This document shows, one piece after another, positions 26,261 to 35,069 of a DNA stretch of 64,000 bases. The DNA comes from Streptomyces xanthochromogenes (GTDB lineage Bacteria; Actinomycetota; Actinomycetes; Streptomycetales; Streptomycetaceae). Under the pieces are notes generated by a model. That model had not been told where the DNA came from. It saw only the letters and a program-made list of their open reading frames with translations, and ran no database searches. Both the position numbers and the translations under genes were made by a program. The stretch lies in contig NZ_BMUZ01000012.1 of assembly GCF_014650455.1 (NCBI RefSeq), positions 302,432 to 366,431 on the forward strand, written 5' to 3'. Position 1 is the stretch's first letter. Every line of letters starts with the position of its first letter.

Positions 26261-26535
26261 GTCCGTTCCTCCCGGTTTCGTGCGCGGTGAGGTGGTGAGG
26301 GGGGGGCGCGGACACGCGGACTCCACGTGCCTAGGCGGCATCTGCGACGCCCGCGGTAATTCGAGCTTTCCACTCCCGTCACGGTGCGTCCATACGTCGT
26401 ACGGGTCCGCACGCGCGAGGTGGCCCGAAGCGCGCCCGGCGGGTGCCCGGCGGTGCGGCCGCGCAGTCGTGGCTACGATGGGTCGGCCGGTGGCCAGCAG
26501 GGGCCGCGCGGCCACACCGACCCCTCGGGAAGGCC
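26261..26535. promoter_or_regulatory. Divergent promoter region, EF-G-like gene and PIM operon
   Basis: 275 bases with no gene. TACGAT (26474-26479) is a possible -10 for the phospholipid operon, and GGGAAGG (26526-26532) is its ribosome binding site. I saw no clear operator. Confidence 0.4.
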
Positions 26536-27201
26536 ATGCTGAACAAGTACGCGCGTGCATTCTTCACGCGTGTCCTCACGCCGTTCGCCGCATTTCTGCT
26601 CCGCCGCGGAGTCAGCCCGGACGCGGTGACCCTCATCGGCACGGCCGGAGTGATGGCGGGTGCGCTGGTCTTCTTCCCCCGTGGAGAGTTCTTCTGGGGC
26701 ACCATCGTCATCACCCTCTTCGTCTTCTCCGACCTGATCGACGGCAACATGGCCCGCCAGGCCGGGATCTCCAGCCGCTGGGGCGCGTTCCTCGACTCCA
26801 CGCTCGACCGGGTCGCCGACGGCGCGATCTTCGGCGGCTTCGCCCTCTGGTACGCCGGTCGGGGCGACAACAACGTGCTGTGCGCGGTGGCCATCTTCTG
26901 CCTGGCCAGCGGCCAGGTGGTGTCCTACACCAAGGCGCGCGGCGAGGCGATCGGCCTTCCCGTCGCCGTCAACGGCCTGGTCGAGCGCGCCGAGCGGCTC
27001 GTCATCTCACTGGTCGCCGCGGGCCTCGCCGGACTGCACAACTTCGGGGTGCCGGGCATCCAGGTGCTGCTCCCCGTCGCGCTGTGGATCGTCGCCGTCG
27101 GCAGCCTGGTCACGCTGATCCAGCGCGTGGTGACCGTCCGCCGGGAGTCCGCCGAGGCGGACGCCGCCGCCGCGCGGGCGGCCGGTGAGGCGGGCGCATG
27201 A
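26536..27201 (+). CDS. pgsA: Phosphatidylinositol phosphate synthase (CDP-alcohol phosphatidyltransferase)
   Basis: The protein has 221 residues with about six hydrophobic helices. The catalytic CDP-OH-PT motif DxxDGxxAR(x)8GxxxDxxxD is complete in DLIDGNMARQAG...GAFLDSTLDRVAD. In this operon context it should make phosphatidylinositol phosphate from CDP-diacylglycerol and inositol 1-phosphate, as the mycobacterial pgsA1 product does, rather than phosphatidylglycerol phosphate. ATG 26536 has GGGAAGG. Its stop overlaps the next start (ATGA). Confidence 0.92.
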   Translation: MLNKYARAFFTRVLTPFAAFLLRRGVSPDAVTLIGTAGVMAGALVFFPRGEFFWGTIVITLFVFSDLIDGNMARQAGISSRWGAFLDSTLDRVADGAIFGGFALWYAGRGDNNVLCAVAIFCLASGQVVSYTKARGEAIGLPVAVNGLVERAERLVISLVAAGLAGLHNFGVPGIQVLLPVALWIVAVGSLVTLIQRVVTVRRESAEADAAAARAAGEAGA

Positions 27202-28094
27202 AGGACAGGCTGACCGACGCGCTGTACGGCCTTGGCTGGTCCACCGTCAAGAAGCTCCCGGAACCCGTCGCGAACGGGCTCGGCCGGCGCATCGCGGACC
27301 AGGCGTGGAAGCGGCGCGGCAAGAGCGTGCTGCGCCTGGAGTCCAACCTGGCCCGGGTCGTCCCCGACGCGTCGCCCGAGCGGCTCGCGGCCCTCTCCCG
27401 GGCGGGCATGCGCTCCTACATGCGGTACTGGATGGAGTCCTTCCGGCTGCCGTCGTGGAGCAGGGACCGGATGGCGAACGGCTTCGTGCCCGAGGACGTC
27501 CACCACCTCGTCGACGGCCTCGCCTCCGGGCGGGGCGTCGTCATCGCGCTGCCCCACATGGGCAACTACGACCTCGCGGGCGCCTGGGTCACCACCAAGA
27601 TGGACACCCCCTTCACCACGGTCGCCGAGCGGCTCAAGCCCGAGACGCTGTACGACCGCTTCGTCGCCTACCGCGAGAGCCTGGGCATGGAGGTGCTGCC
27701 GCACACCGGCGGCTCCGCCTTCGGCACGCTGGCCCGGCGACTGCGCGCGGGCGGCCTGGTCTGCCTGGTCGCCGACCGCGATCTGTCGGCGTCCGGCGTC
27801 GAGGTCAAGTTCTTCGGCGAGACGACCCGCATGCCCGCGGGGCCGGCCATGCTCGCCCAGCAGACCGGCGCGGTGCTGCTGCCCGTGACGCTCTGGTACG
27901 ACGACTCGCCGATCATGAAGGGCCGGGTGCACCCGCCCATCGAGGTGCCCGAGACAGGTGACCGGGCCTCCAGGACGTCCTCGATGACACAGGCGATGGC
28001 AGACGCCTTCGCCACCGGAATCGCCGACCACCCCGAGGACTGGCACATGCTGCAACGCCTGTGGCTCGCGGATCTGGAGGAACGACGGCCGTGA
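27198..28094 (+). CDS. PIM acyltransferase (PatA-type, LpxL/HtrB family)
   Basis: The protein has 298 residues. The lysophospholipid acyltransferase motif is LPHMGNYDLAGAW, an H(x)4D signature, followed by RLRAGGLVCLVADRDLSASG. It is predicted to be membrane-associated on the cytoplasmic face. Its place between PIP synthase and pimA matches the mycobacterial gene for the acyltransferase that acylates phosphatidylinositol mannosides. It overlaps pgsA by 4 bases and pimA by 4. Confidence 0.9.
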   Translation: MKDRLTDALYGLGWSTVKKLPEPVANGLGRRIADQAWKRRGKSVLRLESNLARVVPDASPERLAALSRAGMRSYMRYWMESFRLPSWSRDRMANGFVPEDVHHLVDGLASGRGVVIALPHMGNYDLAGAWVTTKMDTPFTTVAERLKPETLYDRFVAYRESLGMEVLPHTGGSAFGTLARRLRAGGLVCLVADRDLSASGVEVKFFGETTRMPAGPAMLAQQTGAVLLPVTLWYDDSPIMKGRVHPPIEVPETGDRASRTSSMTQAMADAFATGIADHPEDWHMLQRLWLADLEERRP

Positions 28095-29251
28095 AGATCG
28101 GCATCGTCTGCCCGTACTCGTGGGACGTCCCCGGGGGCGTCCAGTTCCACATCCGCGACCTGGCGGAGCACCTCATCCGCCTCGGCCACGAGGTGTCGGT
28201 GCTCGCCCCCGCCGACGACGAGACCCCGCTGCCGCCGTACGTCGTATCGGCCGGCCGGGCCGTCCCCGTCCCGTACAACGGCTCGGTCGCGCGGCTCAAC
28301 TTCGGGTTCCTCTCGGCGGCCCGGGTGCGGCGCTGGCTGCACGACGGCACCTTCGACGTGATCCACATCCACGAGCCGGCCTCGCCCTCGCTCGGCCTGC
28401 TGTCCTGCTGGGCCGCGCAGGGGCCCATCGTGGCGACCTTCCACACCTCCAACCCGCGCTCCCGCGCGATGATCGCGGCGTACCCGATCCTCCAGCCCGC
28501 CCTGGAGAAGATCAGCGCGCGCATCGCGGTCAGCGAGTACGCGCGGCGCACCCTGGTGGAGCACCTCGGCGGCGACGCCGTGGTCATCCCCAACGGCGTG
28601 GACGTCGACTTCTTCGCCAAGGCCGAGCCGAAGAAGGAGTGGCAGGGGCAGACCCTGGGCTTCATCGGGCGCATCGACGAGCCCCGCAAGGGCCTGCCGG
28701 TCCTGATGAAGGCCCTGCCCAAGATCCTCGCCGAGCGCCCGGACACCCGGCTGCTCGTGGCCGGGCGCGGCGACGAGGAAGAGGCGGTCGCATCGCTGCC
28801 GGCCGAGATGCGCTCCCGGGTCGAGTTCCTCGGCATGGTCAGCGACGAGGACAAGGCGCGGCTGCTGCGCAGCGTGGACGTGTACGTCGCCCCCAACACC
28901 GGCGGCGAGAGCTTCGGGATCATCCTGGTCGAGGCGCTCTCGGCCGGGGCCGCGGTCCTCGCCAGCGATCTGGACGCCTTCGCGCAGGTCCTGGACCAGG
29001 GCGCGGCGGGCGACCTCTTCGCCAATGAGGACGCCGACGCGCTGGCCTCGGCCGCGGTACGGCTGCTCGCCGACCCGGCCCGCCGCGCGGGCCTCGGCGA
29101 GCGCGGCTCGGCGCACGTACGGCGCTTCGACTGGGCGACGGTCGGCGCGGACATCCTCGCGGTGTACGAGACGGTGACGCACGGCGCGGCGGCGGTCGCG
29201 GCGGACGAACGCACCGGATTCCGGGCGCGGTTCGGGCTCGCCCGGGACTGA
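28091..29251 (+). CDS. pimA: Phosphatidylinositol alpha-mannosyltransferase PimA
   Basis: The protein has 386 residues in the GT4 retaining glycosyltransferase family with a GT-B fold. N-terminal CPYSWDVPGGVQFHIRDLAE is the PimA signature. The donor-binding half has VIPNGVDVDFF, GFIGRIDEPRKGLPVLMKAL and NTGGESFGIILVEALSAGAA (EX7E type). It transfers the first mannose from GDP-mannose to phosphatidylinositol at the inner membrane face. The GTG start at 28091 overlaps the previous TGA, with GGAGG at 28077. Confidence 0.95.
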   Translation: MKIGIVCPYSWDVPGGVQFHIRDLAEHLIRLGHEVSVLAPADDETPLPPYVVSAGRAVPVPYNGSVARLNFGFLSAARVRRWLHDGTFDVIHIHEPASPSLGLLSCWAAQGPIVATFHTSNPRSRAMIAAYPILQPALEKISARIAVSEYARRTLVEHLGGDAVVIPNGVDVDFFAKAEPKKEWQGQTLGFIGRIDEPRKGLPVLMKALPKILAERPDTRLLVAGRGDEEEAVASLPAEMRSRVEFLGMVSDEDKARLLRSVDVYVAPNTGGESFGIILVEALSAGAAVLASDLDAFAQVLDQGAAGDLFANEDADALASAAVRLLADPARRAGLGERGSAHVRRFDWATVGADILAVYETVTHGAAAVAADERTGFRARFGLARD

Positions 29252-29340
29252 GGCTCCAGGGCCCCGCCCGCCATCCGTGAACCGCCCCGGCCGCCGGAGC
29301 CGGGCCGGAGCGGGCCGGGGTCCCGGTAGCCTTGCCGCCC

Positions 29341-29886
29341 GTGACCGTAACCCTCATCTGGATCGTCGTCGCCCTGGTCGCGATCGGCCTCTATCTCAGC
29401 TGGACCGCAGGCCGGCTCGACCGGCTGCACGCCCGCATCGACGCGGCCCGCGCCGCCCTGGACGCCCAACTCCTGCGCCGCGCCTCGGTCACCCAGGAAC
29501 TCGCCACCAGCGGGGTGCTCGACCCGGCCGCCTCCATCGTCCTGTACGAGGCCGCGCACGCCGCGCGCCAGGCGGAGGAGGAACACCGGGAGGTCGCCGA
29601 GAGCGAGCTGAGCCAGGCGCTGCGGGCGGTGTTCGGGGAGCCCACGCAGGTCGACTCCGTACGTGAGGCGCCCGGGGGCGTCGAGGCGGCCGAGGAACTG
29701 GCGCAAGCGGTGCGCAGGGTGCCGATGGCGCGCCGCTTCCACAACGACGCGGTGCGGGCGGCGCGGGCGCTGCGCCGGCACCGTACGGTGCGCTGGCTGC
29801 GCCTCGCCGGGCACGCGCCCTTCCCGCTCGCGTTCGAGATGGACGACGAGCCCCCGACGGCGCTGGCCGACCGCCCGGGCACGTGA
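29341..29886 (+). CDS. Membrane-anchored coiled-coil protein, unknown
   Basis: The protein has 181 residues. The N terminus is one hydrophobic helix (VTLIWIVVALVAIGLYLSW). The rest is Ala/Glu/Arg-rich helix, predicted coiled coil, with a basic stretch ARRFHNDAVRAARALRRHRT. LemA-like proteins have a similar layout, but I see no specific signature. It starts with GTG at 29341; TAGCCT (29327-29332) 8 bases before suggests a leaderless message. It follows pimA by 89 bases and may share its regulation or be separate. Confidence 0.8.
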   Translation: MTVTLIWIVVALVAIGLYLSWTAGRLDRLHARIDAARAALDAQLLRRASVTQELATSGVLDPAASIVLYEAAHAARQAEEEHREVAESELSQALRAVFGEPTQVDSVREAPGGVEAAEELAQAVRRVPMARRFHNDAVRAARALRRHRTVRWLRLAGHAPFPLAFEMDDEPPTALADRPGT

Positions 29887-29944
29887 GCCCTGCCGCACCG
29901 GCCGACGACCGGACCGCCCGGCGCCTGAGCCCTGCCGCACCGGC
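29869..29944. repeat. Imperfect 34-bp duplication of the end of the gene at 29341
   Basis: 29869-29902 and 29911-29944, 42 bases apart, share GACCGCCCGG, then a short divergent piece, then an exact 19-bp block TGAGCCCTGCCGCACCGGC that includes the stop codon in the first copy. It looks like a local duplication of the 3' end. Confidence 0.8.
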
Positions 29945-30092
29945 GGGCCGACCGGGCACGGCCGGGTGGCTCACGGGCCGGGCCGGCAGGTGAAAACGAT
30001 CCACCGGGTACGCATTGGCCCTTGATGTGGCCTGCTCCGCCGGGGTTCTCTCGGGGCAGCAGAATCCCTTCTCCGCCCAGTGAGGTCGCTCC

Positions 30093-31013
30093 GTGTCCAC
30101 CACGCCTTCCAGCACCCCCCAGTCCGACAGCCCCGCCATCGGCACCGCGCGCGTCAAGCGCGGCATGGCCGAGCAGCTCAAGGGCGGCGTGATCATGGAC
30201 GTCGTCAACGCCGAGCAGGCGAAGATCGCCGAGGACGCGGGCGCCGTGGCCGTCATGGCCCTGGAGCGGGTCCCGGCCGACATCCGCAAGGACGGCGGCG
30301 TGGCCCGGATGTCCGACCCGAACATGATCGAGGAGATCATCGGCGCGGTCTCCATCCCGGTGATGGCCAAGTCCCGCATCGGCCACTTCGTCGAGGCCCA
30401 GGTCCTGCAGTCCCTCGGCGTCGACTACATCGACGAGTCCGAGGTCCTCACCCCGGCCGACGAGGTCAACCACAGCGACAAGTTCGCCTTCACCACGCCG
30501 TTCGTCTGCGGCGCCACCAACCTGGGCGAGGCCCTGCGCCGCATCGCCGAGGGCGCGGCCATGATCCGTTCCAAGGGCGAGGCCGGCACCGGCAACGTCG
30601 TCGAGGCCGTCCGCCACCTGCGCCAGATCAAGAACGAGATCGCCAAGCTGCGCGGCTTCGACAACAACGAGCTGTACGCCGCCGCCAAGGAGCTGCGCGC
30701 CCCGTACGAGCTGGTCAAGGAAGTCTCCGAGCTCGGAAAGCTCCCCGTCGTGCTGTTCTCCGCCGGTGGTGTGGCCACCCCCGCCGATGCCGCGCTGATG
30801 CGCCAGCTCGGCGCCGAGGGCGTCTTCGTGGGCTCCGGCATCTTCAAGTCGGGCGACCCGGCCAAGCGCGCCGCCGCGATCGTGAAGGCCACCACCTTCT
30901 TCGACGACCCGAAGATCATCGCGGCCGCCTCCCGCAACCTGGGCGAGGCCATGGTCGGCATCAACTGCGACACCCTGCCCGAGACCGAGCGCTACGCCAA
31001 CCGTGGCTGGTAA
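30093..31013 (+). CDS. pdxS: Pyridoxal 5'-phosphate synthase subunit PdxS
   Basis: The protein has 306 residues. A highly conserved TIM-barrel enzyme that makes PLP from ribose 5-phosphate, glyceraldehyde 3-phosphate and ammonia. MAKSRIGHFVEAQVLQSLGV (catalytic Lys), DYIDESEVLTPADEVNH and GEAGTGNVVEAVRHLR are intact. The GTG start at 30093 has GAGG eight bases upstream. Six bases separate it from pdxT. Confidence 0.98.
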   Translation: MSTTPSSTPQSDSPAIGTARVKRGMAEQLKGGVIMDVVNAEQAKIAEDAGAVAVMALERVPADIRKDGGVARMSDPNMIEEIIGAVSIPVMAKSRIGHFVEAQVLQSLGVDYIDESEVLTPADEVNHSDKFAFTTPFVCGATNLGEALRRIAEGAAMIRSKGEAGTGNVVEAVRHLRQIKNEIAKLRGFDNNELYAAAKELRAPYELVKEVSELGKLPVVLFSAGGVATPADAALMRQLGAEGVFVGSGIFKSGDPAKRAAAIVKATTFFDDPKIIAAASRNLGEAMVGINCDTLPETERYANRGW

Positions 31014-31019
31014 TCACTC

Positions 31020-31604
31020 ATGAACACCCCTGTGATCGGTGTCCTGGCCCTCCAGGGCGACGTACGGGAGCACCTGATCGCCCTGGCCGCGGCGGACGCC
31101 GTGGCCAGGCCGGTCCGGCGCCCCGAGGAGCTCGCCGAGGTGGACGGCCTGGTCATCCCCGGCGGCGAGTCCACCACCATCTCCAAGCTCGCCGCGCTGT
31201 TCGGCATGCTGGAGCCGCTGCGCGAGCGGGTGCGGGCGGGCCTGCCCGTGTACGGCACCTGCGCCGGGCTGATCATGCTCGCCGACAAGATCCTGGACCC
31301 GCGCTCTGGCCAGGAGACCATCGGCGGCATCGAGATGATCGTGCGCCGCAACGCCTTCGGACGGCAGAACGAGTCGTTCGAGGCGACCGTCGAGGTCGCC
31401 GGCGTCGGCCCCGTGGAAGGCGTGTTCATCCGCGCGCCCTGGGTCGAGTCCGTCGGCGCCGAGACCGAGGTGCTCGCGGAGCACGGCGGCCACATCGTCG
31501 CCGTACGCCAGAACAACGCCCTGGCCACCTCGTTCCACCCCGAGCTGACCGGCGACCACCGGATGCACGCCCTGTTCGTGGACATGGTGCGCGCCGCCTC
31601 CTGA
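31020..31604 (+). CDS. pdxT: PLP synthase glutaminase subunit PdxT
   Basis: The protein has 194 residues. The class I glutaminase triad is visible: Cys in VYGTCAGLIMLAD, His and Glu in SFHPELTGD. PGGESTTISKL is the family's oxyanion/glycine strand. It delivers ammonia to PdxS in the 12+12 complex. It is transcribed with pdxS; the small GNRA-capped hairpin at 31611-31624 could be a weak terminator. Confidence 0.97.
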   Translation: MNTPVIGVLALQGDVREHLIALAAADAVARPVRRPEELAEVDGLVIPGGESTTISKLAALFGMLEPLRERVRAGLPVYGTCAGLIMLADKILDPRSGQETIGGIEMIVRRNAFGRQNESFEATVEVAGVGPVEGVFIRAPWVESVGAETEVLAEHGGHIVAVRQNNALATSFHPELTGDHRMHALFVDMVRAAS

Positions 31605-31718
31605 AAGAGGGGCGCGAAAGCGCCTGCTGACGGGCGGGGGCCGGGCGACGGGCGGGCCGGGTCCCGGTAGGATCTCTGCCGAACGACGCAGAATGGGTTA
31701 CGCGAAGGAGACAGGCAG

Positions 31719-32471
31719 ATGTCCGGCCACTCTAAATGGGCTACGACGAAGCACAAGAAGGCCGTGATCGATGCCAAGCGCGGCAAGCTCTTCGCGAAGC
31801 TGATCAAGAACATCGAGGTCGCGGCGCGCACCGGTGGCGCCGACATCGACGGCAACCCGACGCTCTTCGACGCCGTGCAGAAGGCCAAGAAGCAGTCGGT
31901 GCCCAACAAGAACATCGACTCCGCGCTCAAGCGCGGTGCCGGTCTCGAGGCGGGCGGTGCCGACTACGAGACGATCATGTACGAGGGTTACGGCCCCAAC
32001 GGTGTCGCGGTGCTCATCGAGTGCCTCACCGACAACCGCAACCGTGCCGCATCCGACGTACGTGTCGCGATGACCCGCAACGGCGGCAACATGGCCGACC
32101 CGGGTTCCGTCTCGTACCTCTTCAACCGCAAGGGCGTCATCGTCCTGCCCAAGGCCGAGCTCTCCGAGGACGACGTCCTGGGCGCGGTCCTGGAAGCGGG
32201 TGCGGAGGAAGTCAACGACCTCGGTGACTCCTTCGAGATCATCTCCGAGGCGACCGACCTGGTCGCGGTCCGCACCGCGCTCCAGGAGGCCGGCATCGAC
32301 TACGACTCGGCCGACTCCAACTTCGTCCCGACCATGCAGGTCGAACTGGACGAAGAGGGCGCGCGGAAGATCTTCAAGCTGATCGACGCGCTGGAGGACA
32401 GCGACGACGTCCAGAACGTCTTCGCCAACTTCGACGTCTCCGACGAGGTCATGGAGAAGGTCGACGCGTAG
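31719..32471 (+). CDS. yebC: YebC/PmpR/TACO1-family regulator
   Basis: The protein has 250 residues. N terminus MSGHSKWATTKHKKAVIDAK, then GKLFAKLIKNIEVAAR, LIECLTDNRNR and FVPTMQVELDEEGARK are all signatures. Family members act as DNA-binding regulators and, more recently shown, as translation factors relieving stalls at proline stretches. GGAG lies upstream of ATG 31719, and TAGGAT (31668-31673) is a good -10. The order yebC-ruvC-ruvA-ruvB is classical. A strong terminator (32495-32530) separates yebC from ruvC. Confidence 0.97.
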   Translation: MSGHSKWATTKHKKAVIDAKRGKLFAKLIKNIEVAARTGGADIDGNPTLFDAVQKAKKQSVPNKNIDSALKRGAGLEAGGADYETIMYEGYGPNGVAVLIECLTDNRNRAASDVRVAMTRNGGNMADPGSVSYLFNRKGVIVLPKAELSEDDVLGAVLEAGAEEVNDLGDSFEIISEATDLVAVRTALQEAGIDYDSADSNFVPTMQVELDEEGARKIFKLIDALEDSDDVQNVFANFDVSDEVMEKVDA

Positions 32472-32494
32472 CGCTGCCGCGGGCTGAGCGTTTT

Positions 32495-32530
32495 CGGCGG
32501 GCCGATGGGACACGTCCCATCGGCCCGCCG
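32495..32530 (+). terminator. yebC terminator
   Basis: Perfect 16-bp stem (32495-32510 with 32515-32530) around the tetraloop CACG. It ends four bases before the ruvC damage-inducible promoter motif, so ruvCAB is insulated from yebC. Confidence 0.92.
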
Positions 32531-32533
32531 CCG

Positions 32534-32556
32534 TTGTCAGTGGCAGCGGATAGCCT
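32534..32556 (+). promoter_or_regulatory. RecA-independent DNA-damage promoter (PafBC type) of ruvCAB
   Basis: TTGTCAGTG (32534-32542), exactly 8 bases, TAGCCT (32551-32556). This matches the actinobacterial RecA-NDp consensus tTGTCRgtg-N8-TAnnnT. Transcription would start near 32564, giving a leader of about 68 nt for ruvC. Confidence 0.82.
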
Positions 32557-32570
32557 GGCAGCGGATCAAA

Positions 32571-32619
32571 GATCACCGACAGGCACAGAGATCGCCGACA
32601 GGCAGATCACCGACGGGCG
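32571..32619 (+). repeat. Three 15-bp repeats in the ruvC leader
   Basis: GATCACCGACAGGCA (32571-32585), GATCGCCGACAGGCA (32590-32604) and GATCACCGACGGGCG (32605-32619); the last two abut. They lie between the predicted start site and the ruvC ribosome binding site. Confidence 0.85.
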
Positions 32620-32631
32620 AGGGGAGGGGCC

Positions 32632-33162
32632 GTGCGCGTACTCGGGGTTGACCCCGGACTGACGCGGTGTGGTGTGGGCGTCGTCGAGGGAGTCGCCGGA
32701 CGGCCGCTCACCATGATCGGTGTCGGCGTCGTACGCACGCCCGCCGACGCCGAGTTGGGCCATCGCCTCGTCGCCATCGAGCGCGGCATCGAGGAGTGGC
32801 TCGATGCGCACCGGCCCGAATTCGTCGCCGTGGAGCGGGTGTTCAGCCAGCACAACGTGCGCACGGTGATGGGCACCGCCCAGGCCAGTGCGGTCGCCAT
32901 GCTGTGCGCCTCGCGCCGCGGCATCCCCGTCGCCCTGCACACCCCCAGCGAGGTCAAGGCCGCCGTCACCGGCAGCGGCCGGGCCGACAAGGCGCAGGTC
33001 GGTGCGATGGTGACGCGGCTGCTGCGGCTCGACGCCCCGCCCAAGCCGGCCGACGCGGCGGACGCCCTCGCCCTCGCCATCTGTCACATCTGGCGCGCCC
33101 CCGCGCTCAACCGGCTGCAACAGGCCCACGCCCAGCACTCCGTACGGAAGGTCACCCGATGA
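32632..33162 (+). CDS. ruvC: Holliday junction resolvase RuvC
   Basis: The protein has 176 residues. Acidic active-site residues are visible: Asp in LGVDPGLTRCGVG, Glu in VAVERVFSQHN, Asp pair in KPADAADALALAICH. It cleaves four-way junctions in the RuvABC complex. The GTG start at 32632 is preceded by GGGGAGGGG. It overlaps ruvA by 4 bases. Promoter: the damage-type motif at 32534. Confidence 0.97.
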   Translation: MRVLGVDPGLTRCGVGVVEGVAGRPLTMIGVGVVRTPADAELGHRLVAIERGIEEWLDAHRPEFVAVERVFSQHNVRTVMGTAQASAVAMLCASRRGIPVALHTPSEVKAAVTGSGRADKAQVGAMVTRLLRLDAPPKPADAADALALAICHIWRAPALNRLQQAHAQHSVRKVTR

Positions 33163-33764
33163 TCGCGTTCGTCAGCGGCCCGGTCGCCGCCCTCGCCCCC
33201 GACACCGCGGTGGTCGAGGTCGGCGGCATCGGCATGGCCCTCCAGTGCACACCCAACACCCTGGCCGAACTGCGCATCGGCCAGCACACCAAACTCGCCA
33301 CGTCATTGGTCGTGCGGGAGGACTCGCTGACCCTGTACGGCTTCGCCGACGACGACGAGAAGCAGGTCTTCGAGCTGCTCCAGACGGCCAACGGCGTCGG
33401 TCCCCGGCTCGCCCAGGCGGTGCTCTCCGTGCACACCCCGGACGCCTTGCGCCGCGCCTTCGCCACCGGCGACGAGAAGGCGCTCACCGCCGTGCCCGGC
33501 ATCGGCAAGAAGGGCGCCCAGAAGCTGCTCATCGAGCTGAAGGACCGGCTCGGCGCGCCCGTCGGCAACGCCCCGGCGGTCGGCGCCCCGGTCACCTCGG
33601 GCTGGCGCGACCAACTGCACGCGGCCCTCATCGGGCTCGGCTACGCGACCCGTGAGGCCGACGAGGCGGTCACGGCCGTCACCGCGCAGGCCGAGGCCGC
33701 CGAGCAGCCGAACATCGGCGCGCTCCTCAAGGCCGCCCTCCAGACCCTCAACCGCGCCCGCTGA
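33159..33764 (+). CDS. ruvA: Holliday junction helicase subunit RuvA
   Basis: The protein has 201 residues. The OB-fold N terminus MIAFVSGPVAAL is followed by two helix-hairpin-helix motifs (ANGVGPRLAQAVL and VPGIGKKGAQKLLIELKDRL) and domain III at the C terminus, which contacts RuvB. It starts within the ruvC stop (ATGA). Confidence 0.97.
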   Translation: MIAFVSGPVAALAPDTAVVEVGGIGMALQCTPNTLAELRIGQHTKLATSLVVREDSLTLYGFADDDEKQVFELLQTANGVGPRLAQAVLSVHTPDALRRAFATGDEKALTAVPGIGKKGAQKLLIELKDRLGAPVGNAPAVGAPVTSGWRDQLHAALIGLGYATREADEAVTAVTAQAEAAEQPNIGALLKAALQTLNRAR

Positions 33765-33811
33765 ACCAGCCCGCAGGCCCCCCACCGCGACCACGATCCG
33801 AGGCACACGTC

Positions 33812-34903
33812 ATGAACTGGGAAGACGGCTCCGACACGGCGGATCTGTCCGCGACGGCGGGCGACCGGCTCGTGGGGGCCGACGCCGACGGCGAGGACAC
33901 CGCGGTCGAGGCCGCGCTGCGGCCCAAGGACCTGGAGGAGTTCGTCGGCCAGGAGAAGGTCCGCGAGCAGCTCGACCTGGTGCTGCGCGCGGCCCGCGCC
34001 CGCGGCGCCACCGCCGACCACGTCCTCCTGTCGGGCGCCCCCGGCCTCGGCAAGACCACCCTTTCGATGATCATCGCGGCCGAGATGGGCGCCCCCATCC
34101 GCATCACCAGCGGCCCCGCGATCCAGCACGCCGGTGACCTCGCGGCGATCCTGTCCTCCCTCCAGGAGGGCGAGGTCCTCTTCCTCGACGAGATCCACCG
34201 GATGTCGCGGCCCGCCGAGGAGATGCTCTACATGGCGATGGAGGACTTCCGGGTCGACGTCATCGTCGGCAAGGGCCCCGGAGCCACCGCCATCCCGCTG
34301 GAGCTGCCGCCCTTCACCCTGGTCGGCGCCACCACCCGGGCCGGCCTGCTGCCGCCCCCGCTGCGCGACCGGTTCGGGTTCACCGGGCACATGGAGTTCT
34401 ACGAGCCGTCCGAGCTGGAGCGGGTCATCCACCGCTCCGCCCGGCTGCTCGACGTGGAGATCGACACCGCGGGCGCCGCGGAGATCGCGGGCCGCTCCCG
34501 CGGCACCCCGCGCATCGCCAACCGGCTGCTCCGCCGGGTGCGCGACTACGCCCAGGTCAAGGCGGACGGCATCATCACCCCTGAGATCGCCTCGATGGCA
34601 CTCGCGGTGTACGAGGTCGACGCCCGCGGTCTGGACCGGCTCGACCGGGCGGTCCTGCAAGCCCTGCTCAAGCTCTTCGGCGGCGGCCCGGTGGGCCTGT
34701 CCACCCTCGCCGTGGCGGTGGGGGAGGAGCGCGAGACGGTGGAGGAAGTGGCCGAGCCCTTCCTGGTCCGGGAGGGTCTGCTCGCCCGCACCCCGCGCGG
34801 CCGGGTGGCCACGCCCGCCGCCTGGGCCCACCTCGGTCTCGTCCCGCCGCAGCAGGGCGGCGGCGCGGCAGGAAGCGGACAACAGGGGCTCTTCGGGGCG
34901 TGA
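33812..34903 (+). CDS. ruvB: Holliday junction helicase motor RuvB
   Basis: The protein has 363 residues. AAA+ ATPase with Walker A GAPGLGKTTLS, Walker B LFLDEIHRMSR, sensor GATTRAGLLPPPLRDRFGF and the C-terminal winged helix. It drives branch migration with RuvA. A gap of 47 bases follows ruvA. The N-terminal ~30 residues are Asp-rich, slightly longer than in E. coli RuvB. Confidence 0.98.
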   Translation: MNWEDGSDTADLSATAGDRLVGADADGEDTAVEAALRPKDLEEFVGQEKVREQLDLVLRAARARGATADHVLLSGAPGLGKTTLSMIIAAEMGAPIRITSGPAIQHAGDLAAILSSLQEGEVLFLDEIHRMSRPAEEMLYMAMEDFRVDVIVGKGPGATAIPLELPPFTLVGATTRAGLLPPPLRDRFGFTGHMEFYEPSELERVIHRSARLLDVEIDTAGAAEIAGRSRGTPRIANRLLRRVRDYAQVKADGIITPEIASMALAVYEVDARGLDRLDRAVLQALLKLFGGGPVGLSTLAVAVGEERETVEEVAEPFLVREGLLARTPRGRVATPAAWAHLGLVPPQQGGGAAGSGQQGLFGA

Positions 34904-35069
34904 CGGCGCGGAGGGTCGCACGTCGAGGAACCCCGGTGGGATGCTGGGCGTTGTTCCATCTGTGCGGACTCGCTTAGACTCCGCCGATGCCGCCCTTCCA
35001 GGCCGGCGTACCCACCCCCAGATCAGGCCGCGCCCCACAGGTGCGGTCATGCGAAGGAAGTTCCGTCCC

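Noticed and set aside
32000..32040. TTGTCGGTG on the minus strand inside yebC
   Set aside because: It is in coding sequence, has no TAnnnT at the right spacing and no gene in that direction.
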